NCBI GenBank assembly: GCA_048270225.1
Contig: JBLWTG010000004.1
Span: forward strand, 248,001-312,000
DNA: 64,000 nucleotides
From: Allopusillimonas sp048270225
GTDB lineage: Bacteria; Pseudomonadota; Gammaproteobacteria; Burkholderiales; Burkholderiaceae_B
Direction of reading: 5' to 3'
Shown: in pieces, positions 49,830 through 58,599 of the stretch
How the letters are laid out: each line of letters opens with the position of its first letter
Numbering within the stretch: position 1 is the stretch's first letter
The notes under the pieces: generated by a model
Told to the model about the DNA's origin: nothing
The model's database searches: none
What the model saw: the letters and a program-made list of their open reading frames with translations, nothing else
Made by a program: the position numbers and the translations under genes

Positions 49830-50614
49830 GCGATGTCGCCGTCATGCACAGAGACGCGCTTGCTGTCTTGCGTCTTTCTTTATCCTTCGGTGGTATTCAG
49901 GTGTTGCGGGACATCGATCTGCGATTTGAACCTGGCGAGATCACAGGACTTATTGGACCCAATGGCGCCGGCAAGACCAGTTTCTTCAATTGCCTGACAG
50001 GCCTGTACAGGCCGCAGCAGGGCACCATCACGATGGGCGCCCGGCGTATTGAAGGTATCGCGCCTTCCGCGCGCGCAGCGCTGGGTTTTTCGCGCAGCTT
50101 TCAGCATGTGGCCTTGTGTCCCGAGCTGAGCATAGCGGAGAACGTCATGATCGGTCTGGACCGTCTGTCCATGGCCGGTTGGATGAATGCGTTCCTGCCG
50201 TTGCAGTCTGGCCGGGATGAGCGCAGGCGCAATCGTGAGCGCGCCGTGGAGGCACTCGACAGGCTCGGCATCGCGGAAGTCGCCGATATGACGCCCTCTC
50301 AACTGCCGCCAGGCGTGTTGAGGTTGTCCGAAATTGCCCGTGCGATCGTCGGCAGCCCGCGAGTGCTGTTGCTTGATGAGCCGGCGGCGGGGCTGAACGC
50401 GGTGGAAACCGGTGATCTCGCCTCTGCGTTGAAAAAGCTGCGTTCAGAAGATCTGGTGCTGGTAGTGGTCGAGCACGATATGGATCTGATCATGGACGTT
50501 TGCGACACGATACATGTGCTCAATGTTGGCAGCGTGTTGGCCTCGGGCAGGCCGGGCGACATACAGTCGAATCCGGATGTTGTCCGGGTCTACCTGGGAG
50601 ACGAGGATGAGTGA
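49826..50614 (+). CDS. livG: Liv-type ABC ATPase LivG, with degenerate signature motif
   Basis: A 262-residue ATPase with Walker A at 44-52 (GPNGAGKTS), Q-loop SRSFQHVALC and Walker B LLLDEPAAGLN, D-loop intact. The ABC signature at 160-174 is LPPGVLRLSEIARAI instead of the usual LSYGQQR-type sequence, missing the Ser-Gly-Gln core. Activity may depend on the LivF site, as in asymmetric ABC dimers. Start overlaps the livM stop by 4 bases. Confidence 0.9.
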   Translation: MSDVAVMHRDALAVLRLSLSFGGIQVLRDIDLRFEPGEITGLIGPNGAGKTSFFNCLTGLYRPQQGTITMGARRIEGIAPSARAALGFSRSFQHVALCPELSIAENVMIGLDRLSMAGWMNAFLPLQSGRDERRRNRERAVEALDRLGIAEVADMTPSQLPPGVLRLSEIARAIVGSPRVLLLDEPAAGLNAVETGDLASALKKLRSEDLVLVVVEHDMDLIMDVCDTIHVLNVGSVLASGRPGDIQSNPDVVRVYLGDEDE

Positions 50615-51353
50615 AGCGGCTTCGCCATTGCTTCAAGTCAGCGGCCTGACGGTGCGCTACGGCGCAGGGCCTGTTGTGCACGGAATAGACCTCAAGCTCG
50701 AGCGCGGTCTGGTCGCGGCGATGCTGGGTGCTAATGGCGCCGGAAAATCCAGCACACTGCGCGCCATCGCAGGACTCGAGCCGGCGCAGGGAACCATTAC
50801 CCTGGATGGACAGGACATCAGCAAACTCTCTGCGGCCAAACGCTTCAAGCTGGGCGTCGTGTACGTGCCGGAGGGTCGCGCCATTGTCACGGATCTGACG
50901 GTGGCAGAAAACCTCACGCTGGGATCTTATTATGTGGACGCGCGAACGCGTGCGCGGCGACAGCAGACCGTACTGGAGTTTTTTCCGGAGATCGCCAATC
51001 GTCTGAAAGCGCCGGCTGGTCTGCTCAGCGGTGGCGAGCAGCAGATGTTGGCAATTGGCCGTGGCTTGATGTCCGCGCCGCGATTGCTGCTGCTGGACGA
51101 ACCATCACTGGGCCTTGCCCCGCTTTTGGTGTCCCGCGTCTATGAACGGCTCGGCGCCATTCAGAAAGAACAGAAACTGACAGCGCTGCTGGTTGAGCAG
51201 AGCTTTCATGTCGCCGCCAAGCTGGCGGCCTGCGCCTGGGTGATGCGTCATGGCCATATCGTCGGTGCGCTGGATGAGCACGCGCTGCGCAGCCGGGAAG
51301 GCCGGCAGCAGGCGGTGGATGCCTATCTGGGGTCGCGCCAGGAAGCCGCGTAA
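50607..51353 (+). CDS. livF: Liv-type ABC ATPase LivF
   Basis: A 248-residue ATPase with a canonical Walker A (GANGAGKSS), signature LLSGGEQQMLAIGR, Walker B LLLLDEPSLGLAP and H-loop. The start overlaps livG by 8 bases. It completes the ABC importer whose receptor is the product at 44150. Unlike LivG, all ABC motifs are intact. Confidence 0.93.
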   Translation: MSEAASPLLQVSGLTVRYGAGPVVHGIDLKLERGLVAAMLGANGAGKSSTLRAIAGLEPAQGTITLDGQDISKLSAAKRFKLGVVYVPEGRAIVTDLTVAENLTLGSYYVDARTRARRQQTVLEFFPEIANRLKAPAGLLSGGEQQMLAIGRGLMSAPRLLLLDEPSLGLAPLLVSRVYERLGAIQKEQKLTALLVEQSFHVAAKLAACAWVMRHGHIVGALDEHALRSREGRQQAVDAYLGSRQEAA

Positions 51354-51373
51354 CAGCAAAGGAGAAAGCAAAG

Positions 51374-52324
51374 ATGGAACAGTTCGCATTGCAGGGCGAG
51401 GTCATGGCCACAGGCCTGGCTTTTCCGGAAGGCCCGATCGCATTGCCCGATGGCAGCGTGCTGGTGGTGGAGTTGGCTGCTGGCCGCCTCACCAGGGTGA
51501 CGCCGGAAGGTGTGTTGGAGGTGGTTGCGACAGTGGGTGGCGGCCCCAACGGTGCGGCATTGGGGCCGGATGGGCATTGCTACCTTTGCAATAACGGCGG
51601 ATTCAGCTGGCGAACCGACAACGGCTTTACACGCCCCACAGGCGCAGCGGCGGAATATGCGGGTGGGTCCATTCAACGCGTGAACATATCGACGGGCAAG
51701 GTGGAAACGCTTTATACCCATTGCGATGGCGTTCCCTTGTATGGGCCGAACGATATTGTGTTCGATGCCAATGGCGGCTTCTGGTTCAGTGATTTCGGCA
51801 AGACATTCGATGACCGCATGATGCGCGGCTCTGTGTATTACGCAGCCACAGACGGATCTTTCATTCGCCGCGCGGCCCGCCATCTCATTACCACCAACGG
51901 CGTAGGGCTTTCTCCAGACGGTCAAACGCTCTATGTGACGGAAACCGAAACCAGCCGCTTGTGGGCCTATCCGATTGAAGGGAGGGGGACGCTGGCGCAG
52001 CAACCCTGGCCTTCACCGAATGGCGGGCGTCTTGTGCACGGCCTGCCTGGATTTCAGCGCTTTGACTCTCTGGCGGTAGAGGAGAACGGAAATATCTGCG
52101 TGGCCACGCTCGTGCGTGGCGGTATCAGCGTGTTTTCACCTTCCGGGGAATGGCTGGAGTTCCACGAAGCGCCTGAAACCTATTGCACCAACATCTGTTT
52201 TGGCGGCCCGGACAGACAGACGGCGTTTATCACGCTTTCGGGTTATGGACAGCTCTTTGCTGCCCGGTGGCCCAGACCGGGCCTGGTCCTGGCGGATCAA
52301 AGCTGCCGCCTGTCCTTCCTCTAA
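51374..52324 (+). CDS. SMP-30/gluconolactonase-family protein
   Basis: A 316-residue beta-propeller lactonase with metal-site motifs LAFPEGP, GPNGAALGPDG, YGPNDIVFDANGGFWFSDFG and NGVGLSPDGQTLYVTET. The family opens lactones in a metal-dependent way. Placed between the importer and Bug receptor genes, it may open a lactone form of the imported acid. AAGGAGAAAGC precedes the ATG. Confidence 0.87.
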   Translation: MEQFALQGEVMATGLAFPEGPIALPDGSVLVVELAAGRLTRVTPEGVLEVVATVGGGPNGAALGPDGHCYLCNNGGFSWRTDNGFTRPTGAAAEYAGGSIQRVNISTGKVETLYTHCDGVPLYGPNDIVFDANGGFWFSDFGKTFDDRMMRGSVYYAATDGSFIRRAARHLITTNGVGLSPDGQTLYVTETETSRLWAYPIEGRGTLAQQPWPSPNGGRLVHGLPGFQRFDSLAVEENGNICVATLVRGGISVFSPSGEWLEFHEAPETYCTNICFGGPDRQTAFITLSGYGQLFAARWPRPGLVLADQSCRLSFL

Positions 52325-52335
52325 AGGAAACCTCT

Positions 52336-53334
52336 ATGAAAAACCGTTATCTCGGCGGGCGCCGCCATTTTGTATGCACTGCCGCGGTGCTTGCCGTCGC
52401 TGCGATGGGCATGATGCCTCATCAAGCCAGGGCGCAGAACTGGCCGGACAAGCCGATCCGCATCATCGTGCCGTATGCGGCGGGGCAGGGCGCTGACATT
52501 CTGGCGCGTGTGATGGCCGATGAGCTTGCCAGAACACTGAAACAACCCATCGTGGTTGAAAACAAGGCGGGGGCGGGTGGCAACATCGGCGCGGCGTCCG
52601 CTGCCAGGGCGCCTGCCGATGGCTATACCTTTCTGCTGGGTACCAACGCCACGAATGCGGCGAATGAGTTTCTCTACGCTGATCCCGGCTATCGCGCGTC
52701 TACGGATTTTGTACCAGTTGGCATGATCGGCCTTTTGCCGATGGTGATCAGTACGGCGGGAACGGAGTTTCCCGTCAATGGGATTCAGGAACTGATCAAA
52801 CAGGCAAAGGCTGCGCCGGATACGCTGAATGTGGGGCTGCCGAGCACCACTGCGCAGGTAGTTTTTTCCGAGTTTGTCCGATCGGCGCAAGCGCCTATGT
52901 TTGCCGTCCGGTACAAAGCCTCGGGCCAGTCCATGACCGATGCAATGGGTGGCCGGATTCCCCTGGTGATAGATACCGTTACCGCGTCGCGTCCTCTTAT
53001 CGAAAGTGGCAAGCTGCATGCCCTGGGCATCACCTCGCTCAAGGCGAGCGACATGCTTCCCGGCGTAAAGCCTGTGTCGGAACAGGGCGTGCCAGGCTTT
53101 GATGTGGTGGCCTGGGATGCATTATTTGCACCAAAAGGCACGCCGCAGCAAGCCATCGATACGATGAGCAAACACATACATCAAGCACTCCAGAAACCCG
53201 AAATCCAGCGCAAGCTGCAACAGATCGGCGTAGAGCCTTTTCCTCTGAAATCCCAGCAAATGGGCGACTTTGTCTCGAAAGAACGGGATAAATGGGGTGG
53301 CATCATCAAGCTGGCGGGAATTCACTTAGGGTAA
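52336..53334 (+). CDS. Bug-family tripartite tricarboxylate receptor (periplasmic)
   Basis: A 332-residue receptor with a positively charged n-region and signal sequence to MMPHQARAQ, the signature WPDKPIRIIVPYAAGQG, VENKAGAGGNIGAASAAR. The glycine pair is GQG rather than GG. AAGGAAACCTCT precedes the ATG 11 bases after the lactonase stop. Two different receptor types (ABC and Bug) in the same operon point to more than one uptake or sensing route. Confidence 0.88.
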   Translation: MKNRYLGGRRHFVCTAAVLAVAAMGMMPHQARAQNWPDKPIRIIVPYAAGQGADILARVMADELARTLKQPIVVENKAGAGGNIGAASAARAPADGYTFLLGTNATNAANEFLYADPGYRASTDFVPVGMIGLLPMVISTAGTEFPVNGIQELIKQAKAAPDTLNVGLPSTTAQVVFSEFVRSAQAPMFAVRYKASGQSMTDAMGGRIPLVIDTVTASRPLIESGKLHALGITSLKASDMLPGVKPVSEQGVPGFDVVAWDALFAPKGTPQQAIDTMSKHIHQALQKPEIQRKLQQIGVEPFPLKSQQMGDFVSKERDKWGGIIKLAGIHLG

Positions 53335-53368
53335 ACCAAGGTCTGGGTAGATTTGTTCTATCCATGCC

Positions 53369-53402
53369 TTGACCTGTCTTTAAAAAGAATGCATTATGCA
53401 TT
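53369..53402 (+). promoter_or_regulatory. Sigma-70-like promoter with embedded GntR operator
   Basis: TTGACC at 53369-53374 and CATTAT at 53392-53397 form a -35/-10 pair with 17-base spacing. The palindrome AATGCATTATGCATT (53388-53402), with perfect 7-base arms around one T, covers the -10 box, so a bound regulator would block RNA polymerase. The MaoC-like gene starts at 53440 after AAAGGAG. Confidence 0.65.
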
Positions 53403-53439
53403 TTAAGTAATCTGAATAAACTGAAAGGAGAAGTGAAAA

Positions 53440-54657
53440 ATGAACACGGTCGTGAAAGAAGCTCAATCTGAGTTGGTGGGAAGCGCGCCCGCCGAAGGTC
53501 GCATTACCGACGAAGCGATTGCGGCAGCGCGGGCCATGATTGGCTTGCATCTGCGTCCTGAGGGCCCTTATCTGCAGGATGCTACGGCGGATACATTGCG
53601 CAACTGGTGCAACGGCATCGGCGATTTGAACCCTCTGTATCGCGATGTCGGCTATGGCGCCTCCACACGCTACGGCACCATTCTTGGCCATCCCATGTTC
53701 CCCATGGCCTTTGGCTGGCTGGGTCGTACGCGCTGGGGTCTGCCAGGCGTTCATGGTTTCTATGCCGGCAACGATTGGGAACTGTTCCGTCCCGTGCGTC
53801 CGGGCGACCGCATCACTGCCATTGAGCGTGTGGTCGGAGTGGAAGAGAAAGAAAGCAAATTCTCGGGCCGTCTGGTGCTGCAATATGTTGAAGCGTCTTA
53901 CTTTAATCAGACCGGTGATCTTCTGGCGCGTGCTCTGGGCACGTGCACCCGCCACGAGCGCAAGGCAGCGCGCGATACTGGCAAATACAAAGAAATCACG
54001 CAACACGAGTACACCAACGAAGAGCGCGACAGCATCGACCACATGATATTGGACGAAGTCAACAATATCCGCGGCTCCTCCGTGCGTTACTGGGAAGAAG
54101 TGCAAGAGGGCGAAGAGCTGCCCACCATCGCGCGCGGCCCCTTGTCCTTGATGGATACGATGGGCTTTCTGGTCGGTTGCGGCCGCGGCCACACGCACGG
54201 CGTCGTGCTGCAGGCAGCCGTCAAGCATCCGGGTCACTTCTTCCGTAATCCGGAAGCTGGCGGCGGCGTGGAATATACCGGTATCGGTCACCATCGCGAG
54301 TCGGTCGCCAAAGAGGTAGGCGTACCGGGCACTTACGACTACGGTCCACAGCGTTCTTCGTGGATGTGCTCGCTGGTGACGAACTGGATGGGCGATGCCG
54401 GTGTCATCAAGCGGGTTCGTACGGAAATGCGCCGTTTCAACATCATGGGCGATACCACGTTCTGCAAAGGCAAAGTCGTGCGCAAGTACGTCAAGGACAA
54501 CATCGGCCTGGTCGACATTGAGCTCGCTGCGGTCAATCAGCGCGGCGAAATCACGACCCCGGGCATGGCAACAGTTGCCCTGCCTTCGCGTGATGTGAGC
54601 CGGCCAGCGTTCTACGATGGCTCTTGCGTCGACCTCGAACTGCCTGTCGTCCGCTAA
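53440..54657 (+). CDS. MaoC-like double hot-dog dehydratase/hydratase
   Basis: A 405-residue protein with two hot-dog modules. The first (about 20-165) contains NWCNGIGDLNPLYRD and FYAGNDWELFRPVRPGD, as in FAS1-like dehydratases; the second (about 215-395) has YWEEVQEGEELP, and RHRES-like GHHRESVAKEVG and TNWMGDAGVIKR. It probably hydrates or dehydrates a CoA ester. It is the first gene of its own transcription unit, with a promoter and operator just upstream, and is followed by two CoA-transferase genes. Confidence 0.83.
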   Translation: MNTVVKEAQSELVGSAPAEGRITDEAIAAARAMIGLHLRPEGPYLQDATADTLRNWCNGIGDLNPLYRDVGYGASTRYGTILGHPMFPMAFGWLGRTRWGLPGVHGFYAGNDWELFRPVRPGDRITAIERVVGVEEKESKFSGRLVLQYVEASYFNQTGDLLARALGTCTRHERKAARDTGKYKEITQHEYTNEERDSIDHMILDEVNNIRGSSVRYWEEVQEGEELPTIARGPLSLMDTMGFLVGCGRGHTHGVVLQAAVKHPGHFFRNPEAGGGVEYTGIGHHRESVAKEVGVPGTYDYGPQRSSWMCSLVTNWMGDAGVIKRVRTEMRRFNIMGDTTFCKGKVVRKYVKDNIGLVDIELAAVNQRGEITTPGMATVALPSRDVSRPAFYDGSCVDLELPVVR

Positions 54658-54691
54658 CGGACGATTTTCTGAAACCTTGCGGGATAGTCAA

Positions 54692-55858
54692 ATGCAGGCA
54701 AACGAATCGTCACATGTCGCCGATCAGCCTCTTACCGGATGCCGCGTCGTCGAGCGCTCGCGCACGGCGGCAGCCGCGTATGCAGGCCGCCTGCTTGCGG
54801 CAATGGGGGCACAGGTCATTATGCTGGAACCTCCTGGCGGCTCGCCATTGCGACTTGCCTCGCCGCTGTTCGATGAAACAGGGGAGAGCGCCCAGTTTGC
54901 CTACCTGGCCGTCGGCAAGCGCAGCCTGGTGTGCGACCTGGACTCACCGTCAGGCCAAGCCCTGCTGGAGCGCGAGCTTGCCGCGGCCGATATCTTCATC
55001 GATGACACGCGGGTGGCTGATCGCAAGGCTCAGAGGCTGGATCCGGAAACGATTTCTCAACGCTTTCCGCAGTTGGTGCATGTCAGTGTGCTTCCGTTTG
55101 GGGCCACAGGCCCCAAGGCTCACTGGGATGGCGAAGAAGTCAATCTGCTGCACGCGGGCGGCGAAGGGTATTTGCTTCCCAATGGACTGTCCACGGAGCT
55201 GTTCCCCGACCGGGCGCCACTCAAGATATACGGCCATTTCGGCAGTTATCAGGGGGGGGCCATGGCCACCTTCTGCGCGCTGTCCGCCTGGTGGGCGGCG
55301 CCTCAGGTCGGCGGACAGTTCGTCGACGTTTCGGTGCAGGAGGCGGTGCTTTCTGTAGGCGCCTTTGCACTGCAGCGTCTGGGCGACGGGTCGCTGGAGC
55401 ATCGCGCGAGCCGTAGCTTCCGCTATGGCGGCGTATTCCAGACGGAGGACGGCTTTATAGAATTGCTGACGCTTGAAGACCGGCAGTGGTCTTCGCTGGT
55501 CGAGCTGCTGGGCAAGCCGGAATGGGCGATGGATGAAGCATTGCGGGATCCTCTGGAACGCAGCCGCAAAGGGGCGGAGTTAAATAGGCATATCCGTGCC
55601 TGGATGGCACGCAACAAGGCAGATGACATCGTGCAGCGCGCCCAGCAACTGGGCGTGCCGATTGCCAAATACCGGCAACCCGAAGAAGTGATACATGGCG
55701 AGCATGAGCGCGCGCGCGGCTTGTTTGCGCCAGCCCTTCTGCAAAGCGGAAGACAGGCCGACATACTGGTGGCGCCCTTTCAGTTTCGTTGCTCGCCTGC
55801 GCAGGGCGACAGACAAGTGCCCGCATTGGATGAGATGGCACAGGAGGAGATTGCATGA
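54692..55858 (+). CDS. CaiB/BaiF-like CoA-transferase lacking the catalytic Asp
   Basis: A 388-residue family III-fold protein (GAQVIMLEPPGGSP, VGKRSLVCDLDSP). At the active-site position the segment is GHFGSYQGGAMATF (181-194): Ser or Tyr stands where CaiB enzymes have the essential Asp (DxxxG). It may be catalytically silent. Its stop overlaps the ATG of a second CoA-transferase that keeps the Asp, so it is probably the regulatory or CoA-binding half of a heteromer. The start at 54692 is downstream of the MaoC gene stop; an earlier overlapping start is not supported. Confidence 0.82.
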   Translation: MQANESSHVADQPLTGCRVVERSRTAAAAYAGRLLAAMGAQVIMLEPPGGSPLRLASPLFDETGESAQFAYLAVGKRSLVCDLDSPSGQALLERELAAADIFIDDTRVADRKAQRLDPETISQRFPQLVHVSVLPFGATGPKAHWDGEEVNLLHAGGEGYLLPNGLSTELFPDRAPLKIYGHFGSYQGGAMATFCALSAWWAAPQVGGQFVDVSVQEAVLSVGAFALQRLGDGSLEHRASRSFRYGGVFQTEDGFIELLTLEDRQWSSLVELLGKPEWAMDEALRDPLERSRKGAELNRHIRAWMARNKADDIVQRAQQLGVPIAKYRQPEEVIHGEHERARGLFAPALLQSGRQADILVAPFQFRCSPAQGDRQVPALDEMAQEEIA

Positions 55859-57054
55859 TGGGGCCCCAGGCACCACTTGCCGGCGTAAGAATTGCTGATT
55901 TCACGATACACGCAGCCGGCCCATTCTGTACTCATTTGTGGTCGCAGCTTGGCGCAGAGTGCATCAAGATAGAAAGCCAGACGCGTCCGGACGCATTCCG
56001 AAAACCGCATGCGGTCTACGGCCGGATGTCTGCGGCAACCTTCGATCAGGTTTCCGCCAACAAGCTGTCCATACGGCTTAACCTCAAGAAAGCAGAAGCC
56101 ATCGCGCTGGCCAAGCGGCTTGTGTCCATATCGGATGTCGCGGCGGAGAGTTTTCGGCCTGGCGTGATGAAGCGGCTCGGTCTGGATTTCGACGCGCTGC
56201 GCGAGGCCAAACCCAATATTGTGCTGCTGTCGCTTTCGTCCTGCGGCCAAAGTGGCCCGGATTCGCATTTTGCCGGCTACGCGCCGTTGTTTGGCGCATG
56301 GGGCGGCCTGGGCTGGATGACAGGATATCCAGACGGCCCTCCTGTGGAAATGCGCCATGTGATGGATCATGCTGCGGGCGCGCACGCCGCGCTGGCAGTG
56401 ATGGCTGCCCTGCATCAGCAGCGGCGCACCGGCAAGGCTCAATACGTGGATCTTGCTGCCCGTGAAGTCGCTTCGGCCATGATCGGCGACGCGCTTGCGC
56501 TGGCAAGTCTGGGGCAGACGCCGGTCAGAACCGGCAATGGCGATCCGGCCATGGCGCCTCATGGCGTCTACGCCACCGCCGGCGCCGACCAGTGGCTCAC
56601 CCTGGCCATCAGGGACGATGCCCAATGGCGGGCTTTCCTCCGAATCCTCGGTCGCGATGACAGCGATGCGCGTTTTGCCACCACAGTCCTGCGCGTCAGG
56701 CATAGCGCCGCACTTGATCAAACAGTGACCGCCTGGCTGGCTGACAGCAACGCCAGTGACATGGCCGAGCGTTTGCAGCAGGCCGGTATCAGCGCACATG
56801 TCTCCTGGAATATGCAAGACATCGCGGACGATGTCCATCTTCGGGAGCGCAAGGCGGTAGTCGAGGTGAGTGCTCCCGACATCCCGCCGCGATTGGCGGT
56901 CGGCGCGCCTGGTCGCTTCAGCTGCACCAGCGACGTGGGCATTCGCCGCTTGACGCCTACCCTGGGTCAAGATGAAGATTATGTCTTTGGTGAGTTACTG
57001 GGCCTGACGGACGCGCAGCGGGCGGACCTGCAAGCCCGGGAAGTCATTCTCTGA
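55855..57054 (+). CDS. CaiB/BaiF family III CoA-transferase (active-site Asp present)
   Basis: A 399-residue CoA-transferase. The catalytic Asp171 is in HVMDHAAGAHAALAV; the N-terminal GVRIADFTIHAAGPFC and AECIKIES follow the family pattern. Start is ATGATG overlapping the preceding stop. With the Asp-lacking partner upstream it recalls the two-subunit succinyl-CoA:malate CoA-transferase arrangement (SmtA/SmtB), but the homology to that enzyme was not tested. Likely role: activation of the dicarboxylate. Confidence 0.87.
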   Translation: MMGPQAPLAGVRIADFTIHAAGPFCTHLWSQLGAECIKIESQTRPDAFRKPHAVYGRMSAATFDQVSANKLSIRLNLKKAEAIALAKRLVSISDVAAESFRPGVMKRLGLDFDALREAKPNIVLLSLSSCGQSGPDSHFAGYAPLFGAWGGLGWMTGYPDGPPVEMRHVMDHAAGAHAALAVMAALHQQRRTGKAQYVDLAAREVASAMIGDALALASLGQTPVRTGNGDPAMAPHGVYATAGADQWLTLAIRDDAQWRAFLRILGRDDSDARFATTVLRVRHSAALDQTVTAWLADSNASDMAERLQQAGISAHVSWNMQDIADDVHLRERKAVVEVSAPDIPPRLAVGAPGRFSCTSDVGIRRLTPTLGQDEDYVFGELLGLTDAQRADLQAREVIL

Positions 57055-57104
57055 TCGCGATATCGAAACATTCAAGAACAGTTATTCAAGCAAGGATTTG
57101 CCCT

Positions 57105-57692
57105 ATGAGCGACGCTACTTCTATTTATCTTGTGCTGGACATGGAGAACGACCTGGTGCATGCCGACGGCCCCAACGGCAAGGCCGGCTACGCGGAGCAG
57201 GTACAGGGCCGCTGTATTGTCGAGCACACCCGGAAAGCCATCGAGAAAGCACGGGCAGCGGGGCTGCACATTGGCTTTGTGCGCGTTGGATTCTCGCCGG
57301 ACTATCGTGAATGCCCCCCGAATTCCCCGATATTCTCCGGCGCACGCAAGAACGGGATATTCAAGCTGGGCGAGTGGGGCACCGAAGTGCATCCTGATCT
57401 TGGCCAGCAAGCCGGCGATTTCGATATCGTCAAGCATCGCGTCAGTCCGTTCTACAGTACCAGCCTCGAATCGATTCTGCGTGCCAAAGGCATCAAGCGG
57501 ATCTATTGCTCTGGCATTTCCACCAACGCCGTGGTGCAGGCTACGGTTCGAGAAGGACATGACCGGGATTACGAAATGATCGTGCTCGAAGACTGCTGTT
57601 GCGGCATCACCGCCGAGGAACACGAAAACGCCATGAAAGGCCTGCAGCGTTTTTGTACGACGACAACGTCTCAAGACGTTGTCTTTGAGTGA
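57105..57692 (+). CDS. Isochorismatase-like hydrolase without catalytic Cys
   Basis: A 195-residue cysteine-hydrolase-superfamily protein with Asp12 (LDMENDL) and Lys110 (IVKHRVSPF) of the usual triad. Where the catalytic Cys is expected (GxxTxxCVxxT) the sequence is GISTNAVVQAT, with Val at the Cys site. Isochorismatase itself also lacks Cys, so the protein may still be a hydrolase, but not a nicotinamidase-type amidase. It sits between CoA-transferase and lyase genes. Confidence 0.82.
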   Translation: MSDATSIYLVLDMENDLVHADGPNGKAGYAEQVQGRCIVEHTRKAIEKARAAGLHIGFVRVGFSPDYRECPPNSPIFSGARKNGIFKLGEWGTEVHPDLGQQAGDFDIVKHRVSPFYSTSLESILRAKGIKRIYCSGISTNAVVQATVREGHDRDYEMIVLEDCCCGITAEEHENAMKGLQRFCTTTTSQDVVFE

Positions 57693-57699
57693 TGCGGCC

Positions 57700-58512
57700 A
57701 TGAACCCCATAGCCCGAAGTTTATTGTTTGTACCTGGAGCCCGGCCCGAGCGATTCGATAAGGCGGCAGCCAGCGGCGCGCATGAAGTAGTACTCGATCT
57801 CGAAGACGCCGTGGCGCCAGCCGCAAAAGACGAGGCCAGAATGGCAGTCGCCGGCTGGCTCGCCAAGGGCTACCGTGCCATCGTGCGTATCAATGCGGCG
57901 GACACCGCGTGGTACGAACAAGATCTCAAGATGATGCGCGCGGCGCCCGCCGCCTGCATCATGCTGCCCAAGGCCGATGCGGATTCGGTCAACCTCACCG
58001 CGGGCGCCCTGCCCGGTCGGCCTATCATTGCTCTGCTTGAAACGGTGCAGGGGTTAATGACGCTGCAGGCGATGTGCGCAGTTCCCGGTGTGGCCCGAAT
58101 CGCCTTTGGCAGTATTGATTTTGCCCTTGATAGCGGCATCGCAGACGAAGGAGAAGGGCTGACGTCTGTCCGTGCGCAGATCGCACTCGCCTCCCGTTAC
58201 GCCGGGTTGGGAGCGCCGATTGACGGCGTCAGCCAAGAGTTCGTTGATGAACAGGTCATGCAGGCTGAAGCCCTGCGCTCGAAACAGCTGGGCTTTGGCG
58301 GTAAGTTATGCATACACCCCAGGCAGGTCGTGTCCGTGAACCAGGCGTTTCAGCCCTCGGAGGCAGACATCACCTGGGCGCACCGGGTAATTGATGCATT
58401 TTCTGCCAGTGGTGGCGGTGCAACGGCTGTCGACGGAAAAATGATAGATAAACCCGTCATGGAACGTGCTCGGCTGATAATCGCCGAAACCGGCACACTG
58501 GTTTCGGCTTAA
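57700..58512 (+). CDS. CitE-like acyl-CoA lyase (citramalyl/malyl-CoA lyase type)
   Basis: A 270-residue CitE-superfamily lyase: RSLLFVPGARPERFDK, VVLDLEDAV, Arg63 in VRINAADT, the metal-ligand Glu114 in ALLETVQGL and Asp140 in RIAFGSIDFALD, and GFGGKLCIHPRQV. All residues needed for C-C cleavage of a beta-hydroxyacyl-CoA are present. With a CoA-transferase and hydratase this is the set used for itaconate (Ict, Ich, Ccl) and similar acids. The ATG at 57700 is preferred, with in-frame TTGs upstream as alternatives. Confidence 0.87.
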   Translation: MNPIARSLLFVPGARPERFDKAAASGAHEVVLDLEDAVAPAAKDEARMAVAGWLAKGYRAIVRINAADTAWYEQDLKMMRAAPAACIMLPKADADSVNLTAGALPGRPIIALLETVQGLMTLQAMCAVPGVARIAFGSIDFALDSGIADEGEGLTSVRAQIALASRYAGLGAPIDGVSQEFVDEQVMQAEALRSKQLGFGGKLCIHPRQVVSVNQAFQPSEADITWAHRVIDAFSASGGGATAVDGKMIDKPVMERARLIIAETGTLVSA

Positions 58513-58519
58513 AATGTAG

Positions 58520-58534
58520 AATATAGAATGTATA
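58520..58534. promoter_or_regulatory. Degenerate GntR operator before the gntR gene
   Basis: AATATAGAATGTATA resembles the regulon palindrome (AATGCAGAATGCATT at 60380-60394) with three transitions. It lies 66 bases before the GntR start, so it is a candidate autoregulatory site. A related AATGTAGAAT overlaps its left side (58513-58522). Confidence 0.4.
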
Positions 58535-58599
58535 AACTTCCGCCCTAGGTGCAGAATCCGCAGAGCATCCTCCATGCGGTTTCCGCGGGGACTATATCG

